From positions 1-54,163 of the forward strand of contig JADNRV010000325.1 of the NCBI GenBank assembly GCA_015499995.1: a stretch of 54,163 bases of DNA, given 5' to 3'. Below, one piece after another: positions 33,571-45,761 of this stretch. Each line of letters starts with the position of its first letter. Positions within the stretch are counted from its first letter, which is position 1. Source of the DNA: Flammula alnicola. Its lineage: Eukaryota > Basidiomycota > Agaricomycetes > Agaricales > Strophariaceae. Below the pieces are notes generated by a model, which saw only the letters and a list, made by a program, of their open reading frames with translations, was not told the origin of the DNA and did not search any database. Position numbers and translations under genes: made by a program.

Positions 33571-35097
33571 TTAGAGCCATTCTGGAGGTCGCAGAGGACC
33601 GTTGTGGCTGTATATGTAACTTGGATCAGCAACATAAAGACGCAGGCCAGCCAATGTCTGCCTTTTGAGGAGGACCTCCAGCCTTTCGACTTCGGGATAA
33701 TGATATTCACGATTGCCTCTATGTGCCAATGTGACGTCCCGAAGAGAAGCAAGCGGCGATGACTTGGGTCCACGTCTGGAGGTGACCATGTCCGCATAGA
33801 CTTCGGGCACATACCGTTCTCTCTTCAAGTACACGTACAGCGTAAGCGTGTCGAGTGCGGGGAGGAGACGGACAGAGCGTGGGTTGGACCGACTCCGGGT
33901 GAGCATGCGCGCGATGGCCGAACCGGGGAGGCATGGCAGTTGGAGTATTAGAGTCGTCAGCCCTGGGCTGGCTTCGAGGATGGTTTCGAGGTCCCTGGTG
34001 CCCAATTCGAGGAATTCAAGCGATAGGTCGCGCAGGGTGGTGCCGAGCTGATGAGGGGCGAGGTGCTGAGGATGGACCCTTGCCTCGGGCCGCGTCGTGC
34101 GAAGATGGAGGCGGGACATTATAGTATTGAGGTTCTCGATGTGTGATGCGAGGAACCCTAGGTCCGGCGTTTGCAAGTAAAGCTCCAGGTCGCGCAAGTG
34201 GTTGAGCCGTACCGGCGGACGCGCCAATGGTGGTTGCTCGGATCCTTCAATCCAAAGATCGGCAACGGTGAGGAGAGGACAGAGCCTCAGTTGCTCGATA
34301 AACTGTGCTGGGGTGAAGGTATAGCTCGTCATCTGGAGGTGCGTTAAGCGCTCCCAGCCAGAAATAGGCTGGCCGAAAGAGTGTCGCGGACTGGTTGATA
34401 TAACCAATCTGCGAAGGGATGTAGGTGCGCGAAAGACATTTGGGAAGGCGTCGGACTGCTTGCCGCCATACACGCGCAGAAATAGTGCCTCCAAGTTCGT
34501 GAAGATATGGTTGGAGTTGCTGAAATGTGCCTGGACTTCATCGCCTGGAGAAAAATAATCCGAGACCGAGATGACGCGGAAACGATGCGCTGACGCCTTG
34601 ATGTACGCCAGCAGAGTCTGAAAATCCATGATGATTGACTGCGGTGTTCCCTGACGGGGTGACGATCCTTGCACTCTTAGAGTTAGAGGGCGAGTTGGGC
34701 CCGCGCGCTCAAACCAAGTCTTCACACCAGATATTGGGGGGTTGAAGGATAATTTCGACGGCCTGTCATATGATACCAATAGGTCATCCCAGAGCGAGGG
34801 CATAGCGAGGGCATATTGTCTCCACGACGATGAAATCCTGCACAAAAATAATGGCCCCTGCCGTATATTTGCATGAATGAACGCCCTCAAGTCTGACAAG
34901 TAGAAGAGGAAAATCTTCTCCGCCACCTCTATTGGGAGTGCTACATAAATCAAATCAGCTTTGGGATTCAAGAAAATGGGAGAGCAAGTTATGATGACTC
35001 AGACTTACTGCTCAGTAGGCATGTCTTGGGAGCTGTACGAAAGAAGGTAAGTAAAACCACCTTGAGCTTTTGTCTTTCGCGATACTACTTACACATC
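33571..35097 (-). CDS. F-box-like protein (about 465 aa)
   Basis: Exons are 35094-35097 (only ATGT), 35009-35032 and 33571-34940, summing to 466 codons. The start is chosen because the long exon has no ATG near its 5' end, and the two tiny exons join in frame with strong GTAAGT donors to give MSPKTCLLSTLPIEVAEKIF. The LPIEVAEKIF and CRISSSWRQYALAMPSLWDD blocks match the basidiomycete F-box-like (F-box-like/LRR) family. The rest is Leu-rich with LRR-type periodicity (RLVISTSPRHSF, LTHLQMTSYTF, LRDLELYLQTP). Such proteins are usually substrate receptors of SCF ubiquitin ligases; agaricomycetes have hundreds with unknown targets. Confidence 0.85.
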
Positions 35098-36243
35098 GTC
35101 TCCGAGGTGAGGCTTTGGAAATTTGGAACTGCAAAGTGAACGTTTTATGTTCAAGTTCAAGTTTGGTTCAAGTTCGAACTTGGAAATCCATATTGGGAAA
35201 ATGATCGGCATTTCTGTCACCGTGTGTCACGTGGTTCACAGGCGCCAAGGCACTTGGCGGAGTAACTCCAAAACTCGACGGGATGATGGATCCACTTGGG
35301 TCCTCTCATCCGGAATACTCGGTAAATACAAGGTGTAGCATCGCCCCCACAGGATCGTTTTTACTTAGGCAACAGTTATCCTGGGATGAAAGAATCACAC
35401 TCGCACGAATGAGTATATGAATCATTCAAGACTCGGACGAGCGCCAAGGCGACTTGGATACCGCTCCGTCCTTGTGGGTTATATGGGTCGAGTAATTGCA
35501 AAAGGGCGCGGTTCGCGAAAAAAAAAATAGTCGATGTCTAGTCCATTCCAAGTCTATTGTTTGCAGAAACCCCGATAAATTACCTGAATCCTGACGCGCG
35601 CACAAAGCGACTCATCCTTTCCGTGTATGATATCTTCCAAGATGATTCCCGAAATAGCGCAAAAGGAAACAACAGTTATTCACCAATCCTTTTATAGCAT
35701 CAGCAATGAATCAATGGATGAATCGAAGTCAGGAGTGGCTTACCGGAAGAACTAGTATAAACCCAATTTTGAATGGGCTTCCCGTCCTTTCTGTATCGAT
35801 ATAGACATCATATTGAGGTCCATACCATTCACCGCGGCGACTGGAAATGGTGCTACTGGTGTGGGACTACATTGCAATTGGTTGAGATGCGAGTTCCTAT
35901 TCGGTCCTGGACGAACTGATGATGACTGGGAAGAGCAGAGCAGAGTTCAAACCAAGGTTTTCTCATTCAGCCCGAAGGCAAAAGAATAAAAGCTGGACAT
36001 GCTACTCTTCTGGACCATCTAGAGGTGTTGCGAATTGCAAGGTATCCAATTGAGCGAATAAATTATTGCAATGTACAGGTCAATAGCTTGCTTCTCTGCC
36101 TATCCGAAACATGGATTGATGAGTCTTGCTGTTCGCATTTTTCATAAGCCATGAAAGGCATCGGATAGACTCACTTTTCTATAACCCCAGCGGAGACTGT
36201 CTAAAATTCCATCCTACCAGAACCCAGGTGTGACCGAAGTATC
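35098..36243. other. Intergenic, no confident gene
   Basis: Short minus-strand pieces around 35640-35830 look somewhat protein-like (YRYRKDGKPIQNWVYTSSS before a GTAAG donor) and might be remnant exons, but no model closes. A GCGCCAAGGC-type direct repeat occurs near 35243 and 35441, and an AAGTTCGAACTT palindrome near 35170. Confidence 0.35.
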
Positions 36244-36836
36244 CTACCTCCGCCCCTTCTTCCTCTTGCTAGGTTTCGTAATGGAATCAGGTAACCACTC
36301 GTTAGAAGAACTTGCAGTTTCCTCTTCCTCCTTGATTAAATGTCGGTCATCCCTCTCCTCGATGATGCCCCTCGGCAGACCACCCTGAAAGGGTTGTGAA
36401 TTTGACTCAGCCGAACCATTAGTGGCCGACTTTCCCTCCGCCGCCTCTCGCTCATCCGCTGCACGCGACGCCGCTTCAATCTCCGCCGGACTGACGTCCT
36501 CTCCGCGCCGGATTCTTGCTGCAATGTCAGGTGTCACGCGTACTCGTCGTACGTTCGTCTGGAACCCAGCAGCTGTTATTTTATGTATGACGAGTCAGTA
36601 TCCTGAGCTATTGTGGGTAGCTAATCGAGGAGGCTCACCGCCCTTTCCAATGCCATATAATCTGAGGCGTCTCGCAAGATACCATTTGCGCACATAATAC
36701 GCCGAGAGGAGCACCACGGGCGGGATGCTGAGCAAGAGAATCAGTCAGTGAACTGTCAAATTACCGAGAAAGGAGAAACTCACGCAACCCATAAAAGCGA
36801 TGGATAATCATCCGTGCTCGCCATTGACGAAGACAT
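36244..36836 (-). CDS. Small single-pass membrane protein (about 146 aa)
   Basis: There are three exons, with the start at ATG 36836 (MSSSMASTDDYPSLLWVA). The transmembrane segment is AIPPVVLLSAYYV, followed by RKWYLARRLRLYGIGKG, a basic patch expected on the cytosolic side. The tail is hydrophilic and acidic (PAEIEAASRAADEREAAEGK, later EEEETASSSNEWLPDS) and ends in a Lys/Arg cluster (KPSKRKKGRR). I do not recognise a named family, but the layout suggests a signal-anchored ER or mitochondrial outer membrane protein. It is divergent with the FIST-like gene, 140 bp apart, with a CACGTG between them. Confidence 0.72.
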
Positions 36837-36976
36837 CTTTTACGTCGTGGTTTGAGTACAAAGTGCGGACTCGAGTTTAACGTCACTCAGAATCACTCTG
36901 TTCTGTTCTGCTCTTCGCACACGTGACCTTCTCCATCCTATGCAGCAGCAAGACAAAATCTCTGCCAATAATCACT
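36837..36976. promoter_or_regulatory. Bidirectional promoter with CACGTG
   Basis: Only 140 bp separates the start codons of the divergent genes at 36836 (minus) and 36977 (plus). A CACGTG E-box lies at 36920-36925. Shared regulation is likely from the arrangement, but the factor is unknown. Confidence 0.5.
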
Positions 36977-38958
36977 ATGGGCCTGGCGCCGATTCACCTC
37001 TCCACTATCCTTACGCGTACGCCATCAAAACTTGTCAAGCAGCTCGCGAAACTCTCTTCAAAATATGGCCGAAGAGGGCACACCGTCCTATTCGCGCTTT
37101 CTGCCAACTTTCCTCGTTCGGAAGACTTGCAGGTCGTCGTAGACCAGCTGACGAACTTTAACGATGTCATTGACAATTTCTCTGCGAAGGGAAAGGAAAA
37201 GGGCCCGGGACACACGATAGGCTGCCTCTCAGACACCTTTGCGTCCGTGTCTTTCGAAGGTTCCGAGTTGCAAAACGAGACAAGTCGAAATGTCGACGCT
37301 AATAGAAATACTGCAATCAAAGGCCCGCTCTTATCCTGTTCCATTGGGATATTTGACTCGGCACACTGCATACCCTTCCGTTCTACTCTTGCGGGGCGCA
37401 CCCAGCCTCAAGTTGGCCGATGGCATTCGTTTCGGAATAAGGAAGATGAAGTCATCGGCGGAGAGAGCGATGTGAGGTTTAATGGCATGAAGCTCAGCGA
37501 GAAAGACGCGGATAGCATCGATTGGGAACGAATGAAGAATGTCAGCGACAGTGAGGTGAACTGGGAAAATATTTGGAGTCAATCGTCGTCGTCGTCATCT
37601 CTATCATCGTCTACCCTCTCCCTTCTCCCGGAATCCCTGCGGACCGTTGAGCGAGTGACGCTCCTTTCTTATTTTGATTTAGTTTTTGGTCTAACCAGTG
37701 GCTCAAAGTCCTTCCCAGATTCAAACACTCCTAACGCTATCCTCCCCGCATCCTGACATGCTCATGCGTACTCTATCGGAATATCTCTCCTCCTCAAACC
37801 AAGGACAAAATCTCGCTACATCACTCACCCTCGTGGCAGCGCCGACGCACTTTGTAACCGGCCGAGGGGTGACACTATTCATGGATGGCCAGATTTTTGG
37901 CGAGGGCGCAATTGGAGTCGCTTTCTTGCGTGATGACGATGTGTCGAGGCAGAAAGAAAATATTGGAGACTCAGGCCCGACTTTCAGGACGCAGTTTTTG
38001 GGTGTCAAGAGGCTATCTGGACCTATGACTGTGACCAGGTGCGTTTATATCTCAATTTTTGGCGTTATTTCGTGTTTCTCGTATGTTTTCTGCAATAAGA
38101 ATGTGCAACTGATCGAATTTCTCAGCCGAGAAGGCAATATGATAAACGCGCTGAATGAATCCAACCCCACGCGTCTTCTCCTCAGCGCTCTTGATCTTGC
38201 AGGGGTAGGCACAGATAAAGGTTCATCCTCATCACGGATTGCTTCGTCATTCAAGGAGGACGAACAATTCGCGCTGGGCGTTCTTGCAACTAACAGAGAG
38301 GTTAGATATCTCCAGTTACCTTACATTTGAGAAATGATAGACGAATGCCTTCAATAGATATCGCAGACTTACAAGATTACTGCTGGTGATCCATCGTCGC
38401 GCGGTGGCAGCATATCGCTGGACGCACCACGCGCGCCGGAGGTGGGGAGTGTTGTACAAGTGAGTATTTATTTTTCTTCACATCACCTTCTTTTCAAGTT
38501 CTCTCCGTCGCCGTTCGTTGATGGGAACTTCCACACGCTGATACGAAATCGTACCATAGTTCCTTCATTGTCCGTCCAGCGTGCCTGTTTCCATTCCATC
38601 GTCTCTCTTTCCGTCTTCCCATAATCTCAGCCAAGACACACCACCTCCAAAACAGGTCCTTGCATTTCTAACAGTGCCAGAACCCTCCTCCAATCCTTCC
38701 ACCAACGACCATTTTACACCTGAAGCTGAATCCTCAGCCGAATCCACCACGACCTTCCATATTCTGCACGACACGTTTCTCGCACCTTCTACGCAAGGCT
38801 TCATCGTGTCTCGTCCCTCAGTAAGTACGTCTACGCTACATAACCCAGAAGACACAACGCAGCCTGTCGAAGCCAAGCCGGCAGCCCCGCCGGTTTCATT
38901 AGAGTCCTCATGGTCTTGCTCACTCCCTGGTGGAGTTGCTTTAATGGAATGGCATTGA
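36977..38958 (+). CDS. FIST-domain-like protein (about 557 aa)
   Basis: Exons 36977-37654, 37719-38038, 38126-38300, 38358-38459 and 38560-38958 sum to 558 codons. The N-terminal half has RGHTVLFALSANFPRSEDLQ, an IGCLSD block, then CSIGIFDS and AIPFRS-like (CIPFRSTLAGR) with GRWHSFR. The middle has GVTLFMDGQIFGEGAIGVAF and FLGVKRLSGPMTVT, and the C-terminal half LLLSALDLAG and the end GGVALMEWH. This pattern resembles fungal FIST proteins (FIST is a predicted small-ligand sensory domain, also present in the ubiquitin ligase receptor FBXO22). The assignment rests on remembered family features and is moderate. There are low-complexity Ser runs near residue 210. Confidence 0.65.
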
Positions 38959-39204
38959 CATTCGGATTATGGACGACCAAAATACTCTAGCACGTTGAAA
39001 GCTGAACAAGCAGGTTAACGCACAATAAAAATCGATGTTCTCTCAGAAATGTTGCAAAAACAATTTCCTTATGATTAACGTTCCAATTTTGGAACATCCT
39101 ATTGCTTAACAGGCAGTACCTCTACTGTCAGAACATCTAATAATCCTGTCCGACATCCTTCCGAAGCCTTTCTCGGCTTTTGGTCAGTGGGTATAAGATG
39201 GGAT
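38959..39204. other. Spacer between convergent genes
   Basis: This is a 246-bp shared 3' flank with a GTTCCAATTTTGGAAC palindrome near 39080. The string CCTTTCTCGGCTTTTGG near 39166 resembles the start of U2 snRNA but the similarity does not continue. Confidence 0.5.
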
Positions 39205-40724
39205 TTAGGTCGCCTTCATCTGCGGTGGTCGACTATTGTACTCGTCTATCACCTTGTGGGCTCCCTCGAGGGTCGTCCATGTTCCAGAATACCCAAGTCC
39301 GCCCTTTTCTGGGAGTAAACGTGCACGAGAGTCGTCAACGATGACATGTATGGATGTCAGCGAGAATAATGGAGGCTGGAGATTTATGATATCGCCTCGC
39401 AATGGTGGGAGCAACCTAGCAGCGTTCCAGCCTGCGCTGAGCAGTGCGTGGTGTACTCGAGAATATAATTCAAGCAGGTGCGCGAGGAGGAGCATGGCTG
39501 TGGGCGAAACTTTGGGGAAATTGCATTTCCCGTCTGTACGTGTTTCAAGTACGGTATAGAAGTCCCCGAAAGTAGGTGGTGGCCCAGGATCTGTGATGCA
39601 GAACGCTTGCCCCCCGATATCTGGGTTCGTGCTACCGTTGAGGAGGTCGATAAGGCGCGCCTCGTAGCATAGATGTGCAGCGGCGCAGTTCTCGACGTAC
39701 GAGAAAGGCTGTATCATAGTGGAGGTCCAAGTGGGGTTGCTTCCGTGCGCCAAGTATACGTCGGTTACCAAGTCTCCCCGGGGACCAAAAATCGCGTTTC
39801 CGGGCCTAATACAGCCTGTCCTCATCACCTTCTTCGCCCCCAGCTCTGTCCCGGTGGTTGCTCGGTCGGAGGCCCGCACGATCCTTTCGGCTTGGATCTT
39901 CGTCACAGCATAGTTCGAGAAAAAGTCTTCTCGTCGCTTAGGGAGGCGACTGTCATCGTCGGTTATGACCTGCAGGAACTTCTCAGGCTCCTTCTGCCAA
40001 GGCCACAGAAAAAGTCGAGTAGTATGAACAGCGACTGAGCCGGAAGACGTGAAAATTAGTGCAGTTGCGCCGGCGGCGCGAGATGCGTTGACGACGTTCT
40101 TTGTCCCCGTTACATTTACCCTAGCTGACCGTTCCATGAACTCTGGGTGTCTTTCGTAGAAGCGGATGATGGCGACGGTGTGGAATACTGTGATTTCAGG
40201 TTCGGCTTGCTTATCGGAAGTGGAAGACGCTGGCCAAGGTGCTTTGAATGCTGCTTCTAAAGCGACAGCGTCTGTGATGTCCACAGGTATAAATTGCACG
40301 CCTTTGAGGAGAGCATCCTTCACAACATAATTTATAGGCGGGCGTAGGTCCAGCAAACGGATATGATCGAAGGCTTCTCCGCGTTCCAGTAATTTGGTCA
40401 CGATCCAACCTCCCAGGAAACCTCCCTACACGGTATATAAGACGTTGGTTGCAACCAGAATAGAATTCAGGTAAGACGCACCCCTCCGACCACAATATAT
40501 CTTCGACCAGTCTTCGGTGGCAAAACCTCCTCTTTTGGAGGGGAATTGGCGATTTTTTTAGCCGTTTCTCGAACGTCCTTTGGGCTGCATCGCTTGGGAG
40601 AGAAGGTGAGAGCGCTTTGGGGAATAGCGGTGAGAGCTCTGTCATTTCGATAAACATAGAGTCCTAGTCCGATGAACGGAACGGAAAGAAGCCCAATCCA
40701 TTGCCAGACGTCGAGCAACTCCAT
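39205..40724 (-). CDS. NAD(P)-dependent 3-beta-HSD/epimerase-type dehydrogenase (about 487 aa)
   Basis: Two exons. The first starts at ATG 40724 (MELLDVWQWIGLLSVPFIGL) and gives an N-terminal membrane anchor and a basic linker. The intron interrupts the Rossmann motif, which reads IVVGGGGFLGGWIVTKLLER after splicing (GGxGFxG). Then comes LLDLRPP (the acidic residue that binds the adenosine ribose), VFHTVAIIRFYERHP, NVTGTKNVV, IFTSSGSVAV and SNYAVTKIQAER, which is the catalytic YxxxK pair with an upstream Ser. Next is RPGNAIFGPRGD. This is the extended SDR family of 3-beta-hydroxysteroid dehydrogenase and sterol C4-decarboxylase (Erg26) type proteins. Erg26 itself is shorter and better conserved, so this is likely a paralogous oxidoreductase, anchored in ER or lipid membranes. 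The substrate is unknown. Confidence 0.86.
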
Positions 40725-41287
40725 AGCCGTGAAGTTGAATGTATGTAGGTGAGAAAGAGCTTTCCTAAGCTGCCAATCATGGTTCCTTGAAACTCCAAGG
40801 CCATCAAGCCGTTCTGATTTGATTCTGTCAATGGGCAGAATCCCCGTGCAGGCCTGAACAATCCAGAGGCGGTGTGAGAATATTTGCCTCAAGCGTCACG
40901 TATGTAGCCGCCACCACTCGCATTCATTCATTGCATCTGATGTACATAGTGGAGCTCAATCATTCCCTCTACATATTACATATTTATTCCTCTGCGGTAA
41001 AACGCTTTACCTACATGTACTTACACACATGATGATACTGCCAATTTACCTTTCTCCGCTAGTACCAACCAATATGAATTCCTATAGCAGAACGTATTAT
41101 TAGGCTGTGGACAACCACCCAGAATCATCATGGGAAACCTCTGCCCTGGAGTTGACGAAAACAATCTGTATACACATGGTTCCTCAGCACATTTATGTAA
41201 GTAGACTGTAGTTGGGTGACAGCGGGAAAAGGTTTTTGGAGGTATGCATTATTCGAATTCCCAGTCGGTCAGTCAGGGCAATGTCGG
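40725..41287. other. Intergenic, no gene seen
   Basis: This contains the promoter side of the dehydrogenase gene and the 3' flank of the DUF6533 gene; no further gene was seen. Confidence 0.45.
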
Positions 41288-42659
41288 TTATGATGTTGAC
41301 CCTCTTGTACGACTCGGATGTGTAGACGCGGTAGATATCTGGGAGTTTTCGAACATTTCGATGTAGCTTGTGAATTCAATATCCATGTCAGTGGATCCTG
41401 AATTAGAATGTCTATTAGCTCGCATGTCGACAGGAATTTTCTGCATGTTGATAATGACGCGGCAGATCTACAGTATGAGATAAGTGGGGTCAACACCAGA
41501 GCAACCAGAGCAAAAAGGGAAACATACGGCGATTGACAGAAGAGTGATTGGCCAGCTATGGATGCCAATAGATAACCTCGTTATCGTTGCTCTAGCATGG
41601 GAAGCAAAGGAACGTACACGAGCATGATGTGGGGCTTCGCCACTTGTGTAAACAGAGAGTAGGGTATAATTGTCACCCACAAGGCTAACGGGAAAACGTA
41701 AACAGAGATCAGAATGTATAAATGGATGACTCAAACTCAACTCACAGACAATGAGAACGAACACCCAAGCGCCGTCACGGACTACAAGACGGACAACAAG
41801 CGACTCGCCAAATGCTACCTTCTTTTTCGCGACGGTTAAAAGTAGTAAAATTGTTTGAGTAACCACAACGCCGGCCCTGTAAATCGATGTCCATTAACGG
41901 GCCCTTTTCAAGATGATGAAGAAACACACATGATATATGCCGCCTCGCGGGGAGTTTCGAGAATGTTGCAGGTCTTGCCGAAGGGTAAACGATGGAGAGG
42001 TCGCGAGGTATATATCGCGATCAGCATCCCTTGCATAACTAATAGACTGGTGAGGAATACCGCCATCTTCCAGCTGCAATTATAGAGGGCGTACACTGGA
42101 TGTCGTTGGGTTTTATTCACTCTGTTGACATCACAAAACCATGATTCTCACCTCTGAGCATAATCAAGCTGTCAACGGCGGCCAGAAGAACGCTTGCGCT
42201 GATAGTTAAGAAAAGAAACCATCCCATGCATTCATGTCTTGGAACCGGCACGCGGGACAGTGGAACGAACACAATATATGTGTTTACCCTAGAAAGATTT
42301 CACGGTCAGCACTGAGAGTGTTTAAAGATAGACATTCACCATTGTACACCGAGGGGAAAATATCGAGCGAACATGTACAGAACTTTCACCCTGCTCATGG
42401 AACCTCTGTGGCAACGTCACTGAGTAAAAACCAGCGAGATTTTCAACATACGGACCTCCAAATATAGAGATATTCATCGCGACATGTAATAATGTACTCC
42501 CAAACCAGCCACACAGCAGCAGCCACTATTAACGGGGAGATGGTCAATGGCACCCGTTGGAATCCGAAGTCAACATGGACGGTACTCACAACATAGAAGT
42601 TTCCGTAGAAAGACGTCTTCTTGCAGACGGTTTTGGGTCAATGCCTGCACCTCCTCCAT
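41288..42659 (-). CDS. DUF6533-type seven-helix membrane protein, second copy
   Basis: The start is ATG 42659 (MEEVQALTQNRLQEDVFLRK). The signature AAAVWLVWEYIITCRDEYLY is followed by IWRGSMSRVKVLYMFARYFP, the helix-loop of DUF6533. Later segments are HECMGWFLFLTISASVLLAA, YNCSWKMAVFLTSLLVMQGM, FGESLVVRLVVRDGAWVFVL and CRVIINMQKIPVD, then a polar tail ending RTRGSTS with the stop at 41288-41290. Eight or so short introns are needed; most close cleanly, while those between about 41640 and 41980 are less sure. It is diverged from the copy at 25577-27294 and they are not tandem duplicates. Function is unknown; a receptor-like role has been suggested only from topology. Confidence 0.78.
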
Positions 42660-43604
42660 ACGCTCCTTTCAACGCTCCTCGATGATGTGGAACGAAAGCT
42701 TGTAGACCTTTCAGCTTGAAGTCGAAATAACCAGCACCTTGATGTTGAGTTGAGTTGTTGGCGAATCGTTTCAGTAGTCAATTTGATACCGCTAGCGTGA
42801 CGTGAGGAGGCAGAGCGAGCGGGGAGAAGTCAGGCTACCCACGTACGGTGATGATATTATTTAAGTGTTGACCAGACAGATAAGGTTGATACATGCCGCG
42901 AAAGTTGTCGCTACCAATTGCTGCCACGTTCACACGCCTATCGCAAAGATAATTGAGTAGTCGGCAAGGCGCTTAGCTTCGCAAAGCTTGTTTCTATCAA
43001 CTGTCAACATGTCACGGTGCCGCAGTGCACCATGCATCTGGTGGTGAAGCAATCCAATCTGACCACTCGGGGAGCGAGTGCTCGGGAATGCGTCAAGACA
43101 GCACCGTGCTGTAGGCTGTAGCGTCGCAAGCAAGGTTCGTTGGACTCTGCTTCGCTGTCAGATATGGTCACAACCTAATCTAATCTATCTACGTGAGTAT
43201 CTTACGTATTAAGGATCCGGCGCTGCGGGGGAAGGCTCGCTGCGCCATCCTAGTTGGTGGGCACAAAACACCGATTTTTTTTGCACAAAACCATAGAATA
43301 CCATTGAATTCACTCCTGTAGAAGATATGGAAGGCGTAGAGGAGGAAACGAGAGAGATATGAAATGAACAAAGCCAGAGGCCTTCGTTTCGGAAATGGAT
43401 TTGGCTTTGTTTGTCCGCCCTGGGCAGCCCTTAGAGAATGATGCACGCTCGCTCGCAATCAGATAAGATCATTTGCATGTGATCCACGTGGCCTCGGCCA
43501 TCATGCAATTGCGTAATAAGCAGCGAGATAATTAGATTGCAGCTTTCTCTTCCTCTCCTCTTTCCCTCCAACTCCCTCCACTTTACCCCCTCTGCGCAGA
43601 TAAA
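42660..43604. other. Intergenic, no gene seen
   Basis: The promoter region is shared by a minus-strand gene (start 42659) and a plus-strand gene (start 43605). The last 60 bp before 43605 is CT-rich. A CACGTG is at about 43485. No other gene was found. Confidence 0.5.
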
Positions 43605-45761
43605 ATGGAGGGCAGCTTAAGTACGAGCGCCTCCAGCGTGCGTACGCTCTATCATAGCCAGAACCAGCACATCGTCGAGGCTGCTGCGTCTCACGACCAA
43701 AGGGATTCACTAGACCATCATGTTCCACTGACAGGGGCTACAAGCGCCAATATGAGCGGCGCCACCAGTACAGGCGCAGAATGTGTGCATTTCTCAACCA
43801 CAAGTTTTGGTACGAACAGTCGCTACAGTGGCTTGGTTGTCTCGACCCCGTCGAGCCCACGCTCGAACGCTCTTGTGCTACCCTCTCCCCCCGACAGCCC
43901 CGGAAGCCCGGCTCCATCGATAGATAGTGCATCCGAGTCATCGCTTCCATCTGTGTCTTCCTCTTTCTTCTTCTCCTCTTCTGCTGCTGGAAGTCCGGGT
44001 CGCTCGCATCCTGCTTCGTACCCTCCTTCCCACCCTCATTCTGACCATGAACACGACCACGAGTACGACCATGATTCTGAACAAAACCCACATCACACGA
44101 GGGTTAGTGAGCAAGGGCTAATTATACCGTCTCTAACTTTGCCCGATGCTCTTCGGCGTCCCACGCCGTTCGGGCAGACGTTGGGTGATTTGAAGGTCCT
44201 TGTCTTAGGAGGGCAAGGCGCCGGGAAGAGCTTCTTGACGGGGTTGATTCTGGAAGATAACGAAGACGTAGTCGAGGTCGGGACATGGGAAGATTGGCAC
44301 GGAGGCGAGGATGCAGTCGATGGAACGTACGCTTACGGAAAATCACTGAAGGCGTCGACGGACTGGGTGGAGCAGCACGATGTGTTTGGCCTGGAACGTT
44401 TCGAGCCCACGAAGAATGTGGAAATAGTGGAGCTACCTGGCTACTCCCATGATGCAGACGTGAGTCTGTCTTTACGTCTTTCCTCTCCCCCCTCCTACAT
44501 CAGTGCATGGGCCTCTAACCCTCCTTTGGATCGCTATTTATTCATCGTCTGCGAGTGCTTGATTCACCCTGTCTGACCCTGGCGCATGAACCCTACGTAC
44601 TCACCACATTATCAAACAGGGAACTGAACTAATAGCACGCTTGACGGCTATCATCGAGGCGCCGTTTCGATCCCTGCATGATGTGCTACATCCCGATACT
44701 GATCCCTCTGGCGTCGTAGCCAACCTCCTCGCGGCTCCAACATCGCCTCTGTATACCGCCCTAATTTTCCTGATCCCCTCTCGTGAGTTCCTTTCGCATA
44801 TTTATCCGGCATCCGGGATATACTAACGTGTTGACTCAATTCGTTTTGTCCATCGTACTTATCATGGCTTACAGCGCCCACGGCACTCGATCAAGAAATA
44901 ATAACGGCCCTCTCGACCCATATCCCACTTATCGTACTTCCGCGGCTACAAGGTCCGCATCGGGGAATCAAGAACAACTCCACTCTCTTCCACTCGGCCA
45001 AACTATCAACATTCCGACCAGCATCCGCGGTGGCTTTGCGACACGGCCTATTCCGTTCCCCGGAGACTGTCAGCCTTCTGCGAAGTGAGGCGGTCGACCG
45101 CTTTTTGAGGTGGAGAGAGGTGGAGAGGGCTGTGGAGGGCATCTGGGAGGGAAGTCAGTGGGATCAGTCGCCGAGGATTGGAGATGGAAATGGACGTAAC
45201 TTGAAGCTGGATGGAGCCAGGAGAGGATTCAGTGGTCGGAGGGTTGGGAGGAAGTTGGGAGAGAGGGAATGGGGTCGAGGGAAAGGAGAATTGGAAGGAG
45301 ATGGTTCGAAGGCTAGAGACGAGAAGGAGAAGGAAGGAGAGGGTTGGAGTAAGGCGAAGTGGGAGGCTGAGTGGATGGAAAGCCATTCTCAAGACGTTGC
45401 AAAGCGGATGAGAGAGGGTACCACCACGCAGAGGAGTGTCCAAAGATCCCGGACTGGCACTATACTAAACGCCTCTGAAAAAGATCAGACACACGATCTT
45501 GCACAAGACGCGAACGCGAACGAAGCTGACCTTCGATCTCCGCAATATCGCCAGGGTGGATACGCACATGCTCCATTCGATCCATTGCATCTTCAGTCGT
45601 TGCTTGTATTTTCCGTGTCGCTTCTTGGACCATTGAGGACTAGACTTGGAGAGTCTATCCAAAGTGTAGTCGAGGCAATTGGAGAGACGCGTGTCCGTGT
45701 GGCGTTGCTAGGCGGGTTCTGTGTTGGGTTGGGTGTTGGCGTTTTGGTCAAGTCCTGGTAG
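43605..45761 (+). CDS. P-loop NTPase-like protein with hydrophobic C-terminus (about 634 aa)
   Basis: Exons 43605-44459, 44620-44782 and 44875-45761 sum to 635 codons. Residues 1-185 are disordered (Ser- and Pro-rich with a His/Asp run). Residues about 195-285 contain LKVLVLGGQGAGKSFLTGLI, a Walker A at 202-209, and VEIVELPGYSHDAD, which sits where GTPases have their switch II DxxG. The second and third exons continue a nucleotide-binding-like fold (ALIFLIPSPPTALDQE, IPLIVLPRL). A long basic/acidic linker follows, then SLLVFSVSLLGPLRTRLGES and a final hydrophobic segment VRVALLGGFCVGLGVGVLVK just before the stop, like a tail anchor. No NKxD motif is obvious. The family is not recognised. Confidence 0.82.

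Noticed and set aside
39163..39200. String CCTTTCTCGGCTTTTGG resembling the 5' end of U2 snRNA
   Set aside because: The match stops after about 17 bases; the branch-point-pairing region and the rest of U2 are absent, so it is taken as chance.
39205..40724. Calling the dehydrogenase Erg26
   Set aside because: The Rossmann and YxxxK motifs fit the superfamily, but the N-terminal anchor and overall length differ from Erg26, so a gene symbol was not given.
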